Source of the DNA: Methylocystis hirsuta
GTDB taxonomy: Bacteria; Pseudomonadota; Alphaproteobacteria; Rhizobiales; Beijerinckiaceae
Reading direction: 5' to 3'
Assembly (NCBI RefSeq): GCF_003722355.1
Contig: NZ_QWDD01000001.1
Coordinates: forward strand, 1,240,001 to 1,304,000
Length of the DNA stretch: 64,000 bases
The first letter of the stretch is position 1. Every line of letters begins with the position of its first letter. The notes under the pieces are model-generated. The model ran no database searches. It saw only the letters and a list, made by a program, of their open reading frames with translations, and was not told the origin of the DNA. Positions 17,923 to 26,375 of this stretch are shown here, piece by piece. The position numbers were made by a program, and so were the translations under genes.

Positions 17923-18552
17923 ATGGCGACTGAGAAAAAACCCACAACGATCAAGAAATACGCCAACCGTCGGCTCTACGACACCGGAACGAGCACCTAT
18001 GTGACGCTGGAGGACCTTGCCGGGATGGTGAAGCGCGGCGAGGATTTCGTCGTGTGCGATGCAAAAACCGGCGATGACATCACCCGCCCGGTGCTGGCCC
18101 AGATCATCTTCGAGCAGGAGGGCAAAGAAGGCCAAAGCCTGCTGCCGATCGCCTTCCTGCGCCAGCTCATCCGCTTCTACGGCGACTCGATGCAGATGCT
18201 CGTGCCGAGCTATCTCGAATTCTCGATCGACAAGCTGACGAAGGAACAGCAAAGGTTCCGAGATCAATTCACCTCGGCGCTCGGAGTCGGCGGCGCTCCC
18301 TTCGCCGAACCGACACGGGCGGCATTCCAGTCGCTCGAAGAGCAGGCGCGCAAGAACATGGCCGTCTTCCGTCAGGCGCTGACCATGTTCAATCCCTTCG
18401 GCGTGCCGACGGAAGGCATGATGACCACGGCGCCGTCGCTCGACGAGCAGGAAGGCGCCGGCGGCGCGCGCAAGGAAGGCGGCGACGTCGCCGACCTGAA
18501 GCGCCAGCTCGACGAGCTGAACAAGCGGATCGATAATTTATCGAAGGGGTGA
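17923..18552 (+). CDS. phaR: Polyhydroxyalkanoate synthesis repressor PhaR
   Basis: A 209-residue regulator that senses PHB granules and represses phasin and other pha genes. The N-terminal DNA-binding domain (PHB_acc_N) reads TTIKKYANRRLYDTGTSTYV and the following PHB_acc domain contains LRQLIRFYGDSMQMLVP. The C-terminal third is low-complexity and ends in a coiled-coil-like helix (DLKRQLDELNKRIDNLSK). It stands next to phaA-phaB, as in many alphaproteobacteria. Confidence 0.96.
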   Translation: MATEKKPTTIKKYANRRLYDTGTSTYVTLEDLAGMVKRGEDFVVCDAKTGDDITRPVLAQIIFEQEGKEGQSLLPIAFLRQLIRFYGDSMQMLVPSYLEFSIDKLTKEQQRFRDQFTSALGVGGAPFAEPTRAAFQSLEEQARKNMAVFRQALTMFNPFGVPTEGMMTTAPSLDEQEGAGGARKEGGDVADLKRQLDELNKRIDNLSKG

Positions 18553-18575
18553 AAGTTCAGCGTAGCGCTGGGTTT

Positions 18576-18686
18576 CACCTTCTCCCGCAAGCGGGAGAAG
18601 GTGTCGCGCCGGAGGCGTGACGGATGAGGGCCCTCACCCGACCCGGCTTCGCCGGGCCCCCCTCTCCCGCAAGCGGGAGAGGGGGA
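18576..18686. repeat. Tandem GC-rich hairpins between phaR and ychF (family B repeat)
   Basis: Three hairpins: CACCTTCTCCCGC-AA-GCGGGAGAAGGTG (18576-18603), CCCGGCTTCGCCGGG (about 18641-18655) and CCCTCTCCCGC-AA-GCGGGAGAGGG (about 18660-18683). The same CTCTCCCGC-type hairpin recurs at 48008-48050 and 48130-48169, so this is a dispersed REP-like family. Sitting between the convergent phaR and ychF stops, it could terminate both. Confidence 0.8.
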
Positions 18687-18698
18687 GACGCCGCGAAT

Positions 18699-19796
18699 TT
18701 ACGTATTAAACCTGAAGTGCATCACGTCGCCGTCGGCGACCACATATTCCTTGCCTTCCAGCCTTAAGCGCCCCGCGTCGCGCGCCCCCGCTTCGCCCTT
18801 GTTTGAAATGTAATCGCCGTAAGCGATCGTCTCGGCGCGAATGAAGCCCTTCTCGAAATCGGTGTGGATCACGCCTGCCGCCGCTGGCGCGCGCACGCCT
18901 TTTTCGATGGTCCAGGCGCGCGCCTCCTTGGGGCCGACGGTGAAATAAGTGATGAGATGCAGGAGGTCGTAGCCGGCGCGGATGACGCGATTGAGCCCGG
19001 GCTCGACGAGGCCGACCGCCTCCAAATAATCCTTCTGTTCGGCGGCCGGCAGCACGGCGATTTCGCTTTCGATCTTCGCCGAGACGACCACCGCGGCCTC
19101 GCCTTCCTCGGCGGCGCGCACGGCGACTTTCGCTGATTGGGCGTTGCCTTCGGACGCCGACGCTTCTTCGACATTGCAGACGTAAAGCACGGGCTTCGAC
19201 GAGAGGAGCCCGAGACCAGCGAAAGCGACGCGCTCCTCCGCGCTCACCTTGGCGAGACGCGCGGGTTTGCCCTCGCGCAGCAGGACAAGGCAGCGGTTCA
19301 TCAAATCGGCGAGTTCCTTCGCCTCCTTGTCGCCGCCCTTGGCTTTCTTCTCCATGGCGACGACGCGCTTTTCGAGGCTGTCGAGATCGGCGAGCATCAG
19401 CTCGGTCTCGATCGTCTCGATGTCGCGGATCGGATCGACGCCGCCCTCGACATGGGTCACGTCGCCGTCCTCGAAACAGCGCACGACATGAGCGATGGCG
19501 TCGCATTCGCGGATATTGGCGAGAAACTGGTTGCCGAGCCCTTCGCCCTTGGAGGCGCCGCGCACGAGGCCGGCGATGTCGACGAAGGTCAGGCGCGTCG
19601 GAATGATCTCTTTGGAGCCGGCGATCCTGGCCAGTTCCTCTAGCCTGGGGTCGGGAACGGCGACTTCGCCGACATTGGGCTCGATCGTGCAGAAGGGATA
19701 GTTCGCGGCCTGCGCCGCGGCGGTCTGCGTGAGGGCGTTGAAAAGGGTCGACTTGCCGACATTGGGCAGGCCGACGATGCCACATTTGAACCCCAT
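18699..19796 (-). CDS. ychF: Redox-regulated ATPase / ribosome-associated YchF (OLA1-type)
   Basis: Universally conserved Obg-related P-loop protein of 365 residues that prefers ATP over GTP and binds ribosomes. Visible are G1 [15 protein letters not shown], the switch region [11 protein letters not shown]3 [20 protein letters not shown], the altered G4 region NVEE, and the C-terminal TGS domain ending [11 protein letters not shown]. Full length and intact. The start at 19796 encodes the usual [15 protein letters not shown]. Confidence 0.97.
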   Translation of the reverse strand: MGFKCGIVGLPNVGKSTLFNALTQTAAAQAANYPFCTIEPNVGEVAVPDPRLEELARIAGSKEIIPTRLTFVDIAGLVRGASKGEGLGNQFLANIRECDAIAHVVRCFEDGDVTHVEGGVDPIRDIETIETELMLADLDSLEKRVVAMEKKAKGGDKEAKELADLMNRCLVLLREGKPARLAKVSAEERVAFAGLGLLSSKPVLYVCNVEEASASEGNAQSAKVAVRAAEEGEAAVVVSAKIESEIAVLPAAEQKDYLEAVGLVEPGLNRVIRAGYDLLHLITYFTVGPKEARAWTIEKGVRAPAAAGVIHTDFEKGFIRAETIAYGDYISNKGEAGARDAGRLRLEGKEYVVADGDVMHFRFNT

Positions 19797-19853
19797 ATCC
19801 GTCCCGGTTTTTCGATTGCGCGTTGCGGCGCGGTATGCGGGGCGGCGCGAGAA

Positions 19854-19889
19854 AAGGCAAGGGGGACGCGCGTCCCCCTTGCCTTCATG
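19854..19889 (-). terminator. Rho-independent terminator of the cytochrome gene
   Basis: Perfect 32-bp palindrome at 19854-19885 (arm AAGGCAAGGGGGACGC). On the minus strand it is followed by TTTTC. It lies 30 bases past the stop of the minus-strand cytochrome c gene and before ychF, so it should separate the two transcripts. Confidence 0.8.
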
Positions 19890-19919
19890 CTGCGATCGTC
19901 GTTGCGCGCGGCCTTCGCG

Positions 19920-21698
19920 CTACAGGCTCTTCAAATATTCAAGAAGCGCCTTCTTGTCGGGATCCGAAAGCGAAGTCCCGAAGTCATGGCCGCAGCGGCT
20001 GTTGCCGGAAGCGTCGCGATTTTTCGGATCGCAACTGGCTGTGGTGGCGTAGGTGTCGTTGAACTTCGTCTGTTCCTTGGCGAGGCCGACGTTTTCGATG
20101 TCATAGGCGGGGCCGACCTTGAAAGACGCCGGACGGTCGGCAGGCTTTTTCAGGAGATCGGCGAGGGTCGGCACCGAGCCATTGTGCAGATAAGGCGCCG
20201 CCGCCCAGATGCCTTGCATGACCCGAGCCTCATATGCAGGCGGCGTCTTTTCCTCCGGCTTATGATAGAGATCGGCCAGGCTTTTCTCCATGACGTCGAG
20301 GAAGTCGCCCCTCAGCGCCTCCGCCGTTACGTCCGGCCTATCAGACTGATTTTCCAAGCACTCGCGCAGCAGGGGTTCATACAAGAAGATATTCTTGAAA
20401 TGAATCGGCGCGCGAAGGATCGATTGGACGACGGCCACGGTTAAAATGTTTATCTGGCTTTCACCCTCGCGCTTTAATCTCTGATTAAAGGGAGGTTTTG
20501 GGAGCAACTGGCCTTCGAGCACGCCGGTTTTGCCGACACGCTCGAGAACCCCATATTCCGCAACATCTGTTCCGACGTCCTGTATCGGCGTTCTCCAGGT
20601 AAATTTCGCGCACAAGCGCTTGGCGGCGTCCTTGGTGTTGATCTCGTGGCAATTCGCTCCGCATTCGCGGTCGTAAATTTTCTTTCCGGCGTCGGCGAGT
20701 CTCTTGTCGACGGCCCACTGCCATTTTGGCGGCTCAATTTGCCGTATGAGCGTTTCGAGACGCATGAGGCCCGGCATATTGAGTGAAGAGCCGCTCAGAT
20801 ATTCGACCCCGTCCGGATACAAAACATCCTTACGGGGATGGAAGACGCCGAAGACGCCATAAACCTCACCGACGTTGCGCGCGAGCCCGAGAATGCCGTT
20901 CCCGTTTTCCGCAAACCCCGGCCACTGGGTCATATCCTGGACCGGCGCGTTCCAAAGGAAGGGATAGCGCACGGGCGCCTCAGCCCTTTTAATGTTCTCC
21001 GGAATCATGTGATCGGGCCCGGTCCCGATATCCAATCCCGAGACGCGGTTGAAGATCATCGACACGGCGTCGAGACGCCCGACGCCCCATCCTTTGGGGG
21101 GCAGGGACACCTTCATCAGCGCATGATAGGGTTTGAACCAGTCTTCCACCTGCTTGTGGAGGAGTTTGCGTTCCTGCTCCGTCGCATGTTGGCCAAGTAC
21201 CTGTTTGGCGAATTCGGCGAATGTCGGCGCGTCGTTGACGACCTTGTCGACGGTGGTGTCGAGGTCCGCGAAGAAGTGCTGAATGTCGACGATGGCCGGT
21301 CCGCCGTCGACACGCCAGGACACGTTCCCGACGTCGATCTGGCGCGTATGGCACGCGGCGCATGTCATGCTAAGCGTGTTGCTGTCGGGGGCGACAAGAA
21401 ATCCGACAGGGAGGCCGGCGGCGCTGTCCGGATTTGGCAGATAGCCGTAGCGCGTCATTCCGTCGTCGAGAAAATGTGAGCCGTCGGGACGCTTCAGCGC
21501 CTTGAACCAGTCGAGCGGCATGATTCGCGAGCCCTGATCGAGACTGTAGAATTCCTTGCGCTCGGCGGGCGTCCAATGATCTCCCTGATTCGCGTAGTGC
21601 GGTTCGGCGGCTGAGGCAGGATTTGCCGCGGCGAGTGCGAGCAGCGCGGCGGCGATGTGCGCCCGCAATAGCGGGCGCAGTGCTTTGTTTGCAATCAT
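19920..21698 (-). CDS. Exported multi-haem cytochrome c, RoxA/di-haem peroxidase-like
   Basis: A 592-residue periplasmic protein with signal peptide (cleavage after about ANPASAA). The first haem site is canonical (MTCAACHTRQ). The second reads REC-GAN-CHEIN, so three residues rather than two separate the cysteines; this is CX3CH. The C-terminal half has WAAAPYLHNGSVPTLADLL and RCGHDFGTSLSDPDKKALLE, both recalling the rubber oxygenase RoxA / YhjA-like di-haem family. The function could be peroxidase or dioxygenase; it is not determinable here. The ATG at 21698 has GGGGGAG upstream on the minus strand. Confidence 0.85.
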   Translation of the reverse strand: MIANKALRPLLRAHIAAALLALAAANPASAAEPHYANQGDHWTPAERKEFYSLDQGSRIMPLDWFKALKRPDGSHFLDDGMTRYGYLPNPDSAAGLPVGFLVAPDSNTLSMTCAACHTRQIDVGNVSWRVDGGPAIVDIQHFFADLDTTVDKVVNDAPTFAEFAKQVLGQHATEQERKLLHKQVEDWFKPYHALMKVSLPPKGWGVGRLDAVSMIFNRVSGLDIGTGPDHMIPENIKRAEAPVRYPFLWNAPVQDMTQWPGFAENGNGILGLARNVGEVYGVFGVFHPRKDVLYPDGVEYLSGSSLNMPGLMRLETLIRQIEPPKWQWAVDKRLADAGKKIYDRECGANCHEINTKDAAKRLCAKFTWRTPIQDVGTDVAEYGVLERVGKTGVLEGQLLPKPPFNQRLKREGESQINILTVAVVQSILRAPIHFKNIFLYEPLLRECLENQSDRPDVTAEALRGDFLDVMEKSLADLYHKPEEKTPPAYEARVMQGIWAAAPYLHNGSVPTLADLLKKPADRPASFKVGPAYDIENVGLAKEQTKFNDTYATTASCDPKNRDASGNSRCGHDFGTSLSDPDKKALLEYLKSL

Positions 21699-21807
21699 GG
21701 CTCCCCCAAAACAATAGAATATGCGATGAAATTAGAGCATAGGCGCGCGTGATTCACAACGGGCGGCGGCGCGCCGCCGCTGTGCGCGACGCGCACGCCG
21801 ACACGGC

Positions 21808-23196
21808 ATGAAAATGAAGAGAACTCCTTCCGCTTCTAGTCTTGGCTTCCTGCTTGGGGCGCTGTTGGCGATGCTCGCGACAGTCGCGCCGCTTCGCGCT
21901 GAAACCGCGACGCCCGAATCGGCGCCGGCTCCCGCGCAGTCGGCGCCGACGCCCGTCGCGCCGCCGGCGCCCGCGGCGCCGTCCGAACCTGCGCCAATGA
22001 CGGTTGCGCCGCCTGTCAGCGCCGCGCCCGCCGCGCCGCAGGCGACAAATCCAGCGCCCGTTCAGGCCGTCGCGAAAAAGCCAAAGCCGAAACCCGCGCC
22101 GCCGCGCGAGACGGCGCTTTCCGACGATCCGACGCCGGCGTTGCAGCCCCAGACATTTTTCACCACCTCGAAGGCGGCGGATCGTTACCGGCAGATCGTC
22201 GATCTCGGCGGATGGCCGAGAGTGGGCGTCTCGCTTCGACCCGGCGCGAAGGGACCTGCGGTCGCGGCGCTGCGCCGGCGCCTTGCGGCCGAAGACGACA
22301 GCATCGTCGACACGGCGAAAGAGAAGTGGGACGCCGATCTCACGGCGGCGGTGAAGCGCTTTCAGTTTCGCCTAGGTCTGAAACAGACGGGCGTCGTCGC
22401 CGGCGCGACGTTACGCGAACTCGACGTGCCGGCGGAGACCCGCTTCCATCAGCTCGAGTCTACCGCACAGCGGCTCACCGCGTTCGATTTCGCCTTTGGC
22501 CGGCGCTACATCGTCGTCAATATTCCCTCGACGGCGGTCGATGCGGTGGAAGACGATCGCGTCGTGCGCCGCTATGCCGCGATCGTCGGCGATCCCGAGC
22601 ACCATTCGCCGGAACTGCAGGCGAAGGTCGTCGCGGTCAACATCAATCCGACCTGGACGGTTCCGGTCTCGATCATCAAGAACGAAATCGCGCCGAAGAT
22701 GCTGAAGGATCCGTCCTATCTGCAGCGCTCGCACATTCGCGTGCTGAACGGCCATGGCGAGGAGGTCGATCCGCGCTCGATCAACTGGGCGAGCGAGCGC
22801 GCCGCTCAATACACGCTGCGGCAGGATTCCGGCGCGAACAATTCGCTGGGCTCGATCCGCATTTCGATGCCCAATTCCCATTCCGTCTATATGCATGACA
22901 CGCCGTCGCGAAATCTCTTCGCCAATGATTATCGCTTTCTGTCGCATGGCTGCGTGCGCGTGCAGGGCGTCGTCGATCTCGCGGCCTGGCTGCTCGACGG
23001 GGAATCCGGTCCGCAGATGAGCAAGGATGAGATCAACGCAAAAATCGCGTCGGGCGAACGCGAGGAGGCGAGGCTGACGCAGCATGTGCCGGTGGCGTGG
23101 GTCTATATGACCGGCTGGGCGTCGGCGGACGGCCTCGTGCATTTTCGCGACGACGTCTATCATCTCGACGAAATCAGCGACGTCGCCGAGCAGTAG
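21808..23196 (+). CDS. L,D-transpeptidase with peptidoglycan-binding domain (YcbB-like)
   Basis: A 462-residue exported protein: signal peptide (to about ATVAPLRAE), a long Pro/Ala linker (residues 35-105), a peptidoglycan-binding helical domain (GPAVAALRRRLAAEDDS ... KRFQFRLGLKQTGVV), and a YkuD catalytic domain with YMHDTPSRNLFA and the active-site SHGCVRVQ. It would make 3-3 peptidoglycan cross-links. This is the second L,D-transpeptidase of the window and much larger than the one at 13.8 kb. It is divergent from the cytochrome gene. Confidence 0.93.
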   Translation: MKMKRTPSASSLGFLLGALLAMLATVAPLRAETATPESAPAPAQSAPTPVAPPAPAAPSEPAPMTVAPPVSAAPAAPQATNPAPVQAVAKKPKPKPAPPRETALSDDPTPALQPQTFFTTSKAADRYRQIVDLGGWPRVGVSLRPGAKGPAVAALRRRLAAEDDSIVDTAKEKWDADLTAAVKRFQFRLGLKQTGVVAGATLRELDVPAETRFHQLESTAQRLTAFDFAFGRRYIVVNIPSTAVDAVEDDRVVRRYAAIVGDPEHHSPELQAKVVAVNINPTWTVPVSIIKNEIAPKMLKDPSYLQRSHIRVLNGHGEEVDPRSINWASERAAQYTLRQDSGANNSLGSIRISMPNSHSVYMHDTPSRNLFANDYRFLSHGCVRVQGVVDLAAWLLDGESGPQMSKDEINAKIASGEREEARLTQHVPVAWVYMTGWASADGLVHFRDDVYHLDEISDVAEQ

Positions 23197-23214
23197 GCCT
23201 CGTTGGTTTGCATG

Positions 23215-23283
23215 GCCGGGAATCCAGAGCGCTATTCAAGTTCTGGATTCCCGATCACGCGCGTCGCGCGTGTCGGGAATGAC
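23215..23283. repeat. Partial copy of dispersed palindromic repeat (family A)
   Basis: Retains the closing arm of hairpin 1 (GCCGGGAATCCAGAGCGC) and all of hairpin 2 (CTGGATTCCCGATCACGC closing TGTCGGGAATGAC). It lies between the convergent L,D-transpeptidase and GNAT genes, the same type of location as the copy at 7.5 kb. Confidence 0.8.
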
Positions 23284-23309
23284 GCCCAAACGTATCGTCC
23301 GTATGAGCG

Positions 23310-23750
23310 CTACAGCGTCACGCGGTAGCGAACGAAACTGTCGGCTTCAACGAATGAATCATAGAGGCGCCGCGCGCGTTCATTGTCCGCTTGCGTATGC
23401 CAATAGAGGCGCGCCCATCCGCGCGCGCGTCCAAGATCGATGAGGTCTTGAACGAGGGCGCGTCCCAGGCCCGCGCCCCGAACATTTGGATCGACGAACA
23501 GGTCTTCGAGGTAACACGTCGGGGAGGAGGTCCAACTGCTTTCATGCAGCACCGAGACGGAAAAGCCGACGACGCGTCCCTCCCTTTCAGCAATCCGGCC
23601 GATCATAGCCGAGGTCGGATCGAGCAGGCGGCGTAACGTGTGTTCCGTCACGTCTATCGGCACGGACGTTGCGTAAAAATCATTATAGCCGGCCCAGAGC
23701 CTGCGCCACGCCGTGGCGTCGGCCTCGCGAATGTCCCGGATGAGCGTCAT
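23310..23750 (-). CDS. GNAT family N-acetyltransferase
   Basis: A 146-residue single-domain acetyltransferase. The acetyl-CoA loop is NVRGAGLGRALVQDLIDLGR, followed by WARLYWHTQADNERARRLYD, a classic GNAT ending. The ATG overlaps the TGA of the ABC permease (ATGA at 23747-23750), making it the last gene of the tldD-pmbA-ABC operon. Such coupling suggests it modifies something handled by the transporter or protease genes, but the substrate is unknown. Confidence 0.9.
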   Translation of the reverse strand: MTLIRDIREADATAWRRLWAGYNDFYATSVPIDVTEHTLRRLLDPTSAMIGRIAEREGRVVGFSVSVLHESSWTSSPTCYLEDLFVDPNVRGAGLGRALVQDLIDLGRARGWARLYWHTQADNERARRLYDSFVEADSFVRYRVTL

Positions 23751-24544
23751 TCGTCTTGCGCTCTCGCGCTCTCGTGCCAGCCGCGCAGCAAGATATAGGA
23801 GAGCGCGGCGAGCGCGCCGTAGATCGCCAGCCCGCTCAGCGAGATGAGCGCCAGCGCCGCGAACATGCGCGGGATGTCGAGACGGAAGCCCGCCTCGACG
23901 ATGCGATAGGCGAGGCCGGTTCCCTGACCCGACGCGCCCGCGGCGAGTTCAGCGACGATGGCGCCGATGAGCGCCAATCCGCCGCCGATGCGCAAGCCGG
24001 CGAGGAATTGCGGCAGCGCCGAGGGCAGTCGGAGATAAATCAGCTTCTGCCATGGCGAGGCGCGATAAAGGTCGAACAGGTCGCGCAAGCCGAAGTCGAC
24101 GGAGGCGAGTCCGAGCGACGTATTCGAAAGAATCGGAAAGAAGGCGACCAGAAAAGCGCAGACCAGCACCGCATTGCCGGGTTGCAAATACACGAGCAGC
24201 AAGGGGGCGATGGCGATGATCGGCGTCACCTGCAAGGTGATGGCGAAGGGCAGCAGCGCGCGCTCCAGCCATTTCGACTGCGCGATGAGCAGCGCCAGCG
24301 CCACTCCGCAGACGGTGGCGACGATAAGCGCCTCGAAGGTGACGCCGAGAGTCACCAATAGCGACGAGAACAGGAGTTCACGGTCCTCGATCAGCTTCGC
24401 GAGGATGACGCTCGGCGCCGGGAGAATATAGGGCGGAATGTTTTTCCAGCGCACGAGCGCTTCCCACAGCGCCAACGCAGCGAGAAGAACTGCGAGCGGC
24501 ACGCCGATGTCGCGCCAGGCGATTGCGCGTCGGTTCGGGATCAC
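23747..24544 (-). CDS. ABC transporter permease (NitT/TauT/ThiX type)
   Basis: A 265-residue inner-membrane permease with six predicted helices. The BPD_transp_1 coupling loop is visible around LYRASPWQKLIYLRLPSALP. The start is taken as GTG 24544, which overlaps the TGA of the ATPase gene (GTGA); a longer in-frame start exists at 24595. Together with the ATPase and binding protein it forms a complete importer of the nitrate/sulfonate/thiamine-precursor class. The cargo is not evident from the permease. Confidence 0.9.
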   Translation of the reverse strand: MIPNRRAIAWRDIGVPLAVLLAALALWEALVRWKNIPPYILPAPSVILAKLIEDRELLFSSLLVTLGVTFEALIVATVCGVALALLIAQSKWLERALLPFAITLQVTPIIAIAPLLLVYLQPGNAVLVCAFLVAFFPILSNTSLGLASVDFGLRDLFDLYRASPWQKLIYLRLPSALPQFLAGLRIGGGLALIGAIVAELAAGASGQGTGLAYRIVEAGFRLDIPRMFAALALISLSGLAIYGALAALSYILLRGWHESARAQDE

Positions 24545-25341
24545 GGCGTCGCCTCTTCGATTGAGACGCGAAGCGCCTGCGACGCCCGGCGACACACGTC
24601 GGCGAAGGTCTTGCTCGACCGATAGTCGTCGTCGCGCGGGATCGCCGGGTCGATCTTGATTTCGTCGATGATTCTGCCGGCGCGCCGCGACATCACCACG
24701 ATGCGCGTCGAGAGATAGGCGGCTTCGAACACCGAATGGGTGACGAAGACGATCGTCGCGCCGAACCGGCGTTTGAGCGCGAGCAGATCGTCATTGAGCT
24801 TGAATCGCGTCACTTCGTCGAGGGCGGCGAAAGGTTCGTCCATCATCATCAGCGTGGGCCGCGTCACCAGGGCGCGGGCGATGGCGCAGCGCATTCTCAT
24901 CCCGCCGGAGAGTTCTCGCGGCAGCGCGCGCGAAAAGTTGAGAAGACCGACATGCGTGAGCGCCTCTTCGATGCGCGGCGACGCTGATTCGCGCGGAACG
25001 CCCTTGAGCCGCAGCGGCAGAAAGACATTGTCGAAGACGCTTGCCCAGGGAAGCAGCGTCGCATCCTGGAATACGACGCCGATATTGTTCTTCACTTGAG
25101 GCGCGCTCCAGTCGATCGCGCCCGCCGTCGGACTCGCGAGCCCTGCGATCAGCCGCAGCACCGTCGACTTGCCGCAGCCCGAAGGACCGAGCAGCGTCAG
25201 GATCTCGCCGTCGCGCACGTCGAGATCATAGTCGGCGAGGGCGACGAGCCCGCTTGGAAAAATCTTGCCGACCTCGCGTAATGAAACGAGCGCGACCGCC
25301 GTCATTTGCGTCTCTTCGACCGCCGAAGCGCCCGGCGTCAT
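24541..25341 (-). CDS. ABC transporter ATP-binding protein (NitT/TauT/ThiZ type)
   Basis: A 266-residue ABC ATPase. Walker A is GPSGCGKST, the Q-loop is in VVFQDATLLPW, the signature is LSGGMRMR, Walker B is LMMMDEPFAALD, and the H-loop is in FVTHSVFEAAYL. The signature has M where most members have Q (LSGGMRMR, as is common in this subfamily). The ATG at 25341 overlaps the TGA of the binding-protein gene (ATGA). Confidence 0.94.
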   Translation of the reverse strand: MTPGASAVEETQMTAVALVSLREVGKIFPSGLVALADYDLDVRDGEILTLLGPSGCGKSTVLRLIAGLASPTAGAIDWSAPQVKNNIGVVFQDATLLPWASVFDNVFLPLRLKGVPRESASPRIEEALTHVGLLNFSRALPRELSGGMRMRCAIARALVTRPTLMMMDEPFAALDEVTRFKLNDDLLALKRRFGATIVFVTHSVFEAAYLSTRIVVMSRRAGRIIDEIKIDPAIPRDDDYRSSKTFADVCRRASQALRVSIEEATP

Positions 25342-26324
25342 TTGGGCCGCAGCTCCATGCCGACCTTCTTGCCGATAAAACGCAGCGTATAGCCGCGCCT
25401 GTAATCGATGTCGGCGGGAACCACGCCGGCCTTCGCCATCTTGTCGAAAAAGCTCTTCATCCGCGCATCGGTGATCACGCCGACGCCATGGGTCAGCGCG
25501 TCGCCGGAATCGACGATGCCGCGTTCTTTCATTTTGGCGAGGGAATAGGCGATCTGGCCGTCGGTCATCTCCGGATTGTCGCGCTTGATCATCGCGTTCG
25601 CCTGAGCGTTGTCGCCATAAAGGTAATTGTACCAGCCGACAATCGAGGCGTCGACGAAGCGCTGCACGAGGTCGGGGGACTTGGCGATCGTGTCGGCGCG
25701 CGTCTCGATCGTCGTCGAATAGCTGTCATAGCCGTAGTCATGCAAAAGAAAGACGTTAGGCGTAAAGCCGCCTTGGCGTTCGATGGCGTAGGGCTCCGAG
25801 GTGAGAATCCCCTCCTGAATCGACGTCTTGTCGGCAAGGAAAGGCGTCGAGTTGAAATTATAGGGCTTGGCGTTTTGGTCCTTGAACCCATAGGCCTGCT
25901 TCAGCCATTGCCAGACGGAAGCGCGCATGTCGCTGGCGATGAAGGCCGTCGCCTTCGGCAGATCTTCGAAACGATCGAGGCCGACGCCGGGATGCGACAT
26001 GAAAATCACCGGATCGACCTGAAACATGCTGGCGACGGTGACGACCGGCACGTTCTGTTGCACCGATTCGAACATCTGAATGGTGTTTGCGCCCATCGCG
26101 AAATCGACCCGGCCTGTGGCGAGCAGCAGCCGCGTATTGAGCTGCGGGCCGCCTTGCAGAATGGTCACGTCGAGTCCGTAGCGCGCGTAGGTGCCGTCGG
26201 CGACGGCCTGATAGAAGCCGCCGTGTTCGGCCTGCGCCCGCCAATCGGTGGCGAAGCGCGCCTTGTCGAGCGCGAGGGCGGGCGCCGCGATGAGGAGAGC
26301 GATGAGCAAGGCGACAAGGCGCAT
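25338..26324 (-). CDS. ABC transporter substrate-binding protein (NMT1/ThiY-like)
   Basis: Periplasmic binding protein of 328 residues. An N-terminal signal peptide (MRLVALLIALLIAAPALA) supports the ATG at 26324 over the longer frame from 26360. The core begins FATDWRAQAEHGGFYQA and GLDVTILQGGPQLN, typical of the NMT1/ThiY family, which binds pyrimidine thiamine precursors, sulfonates, nitrate or related small molecules. Without a thi riboswitch or thiamine genes nearby, the ligand is open. It lies 51 bases downstream of pmbA. Confidence 0.9.
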   Translation of the reverse strand: MRLVALLIALLIAAPALALDKARFATDWRAQAEHGGFYQAVADGTYARYGLDVTILQGGPQLNTRLLLATGRVDFAMGANTIQMFESVQQNVPVVTVASMFQVDPVIFMSHPGVGLDRFEDLPKATAFIASDMRASVWQWLKQAYGFKDQNAKPYNFNSTPFLADKTSIQEGILTSEPYAIERQGGFTPNVFLLHDYGYDSYSTTIETRADTIAKSPDLVQRFVDASIVGWYNYLYGDNAQANAMIKRDNPEMTDGQIAYSLAKMKERGIVDSGDALTHGVGVITDARMKSFFDKMAKAGVVPADIDYRRGYTLRFIGKKVGMELRPK

Positions 26325-26375
26325 GGTGCGGGCTCCGGCTACGAGGCGCGCATCATACATGAACGCGCGCGGGCT

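Noticed and set aside
18576..18686. CRISPR-like array after phaR
   Set aside because: Repeats are palindromic hairpins with unequal spacing and no regular unique spacers.
25338..26324. Calling the importer ThiXYZ for thiamine precursors
   Set aside because: The binding protein resembles ThiY, but no thi riboswitch or thiamine genes are nearby, so the ligand is left open.
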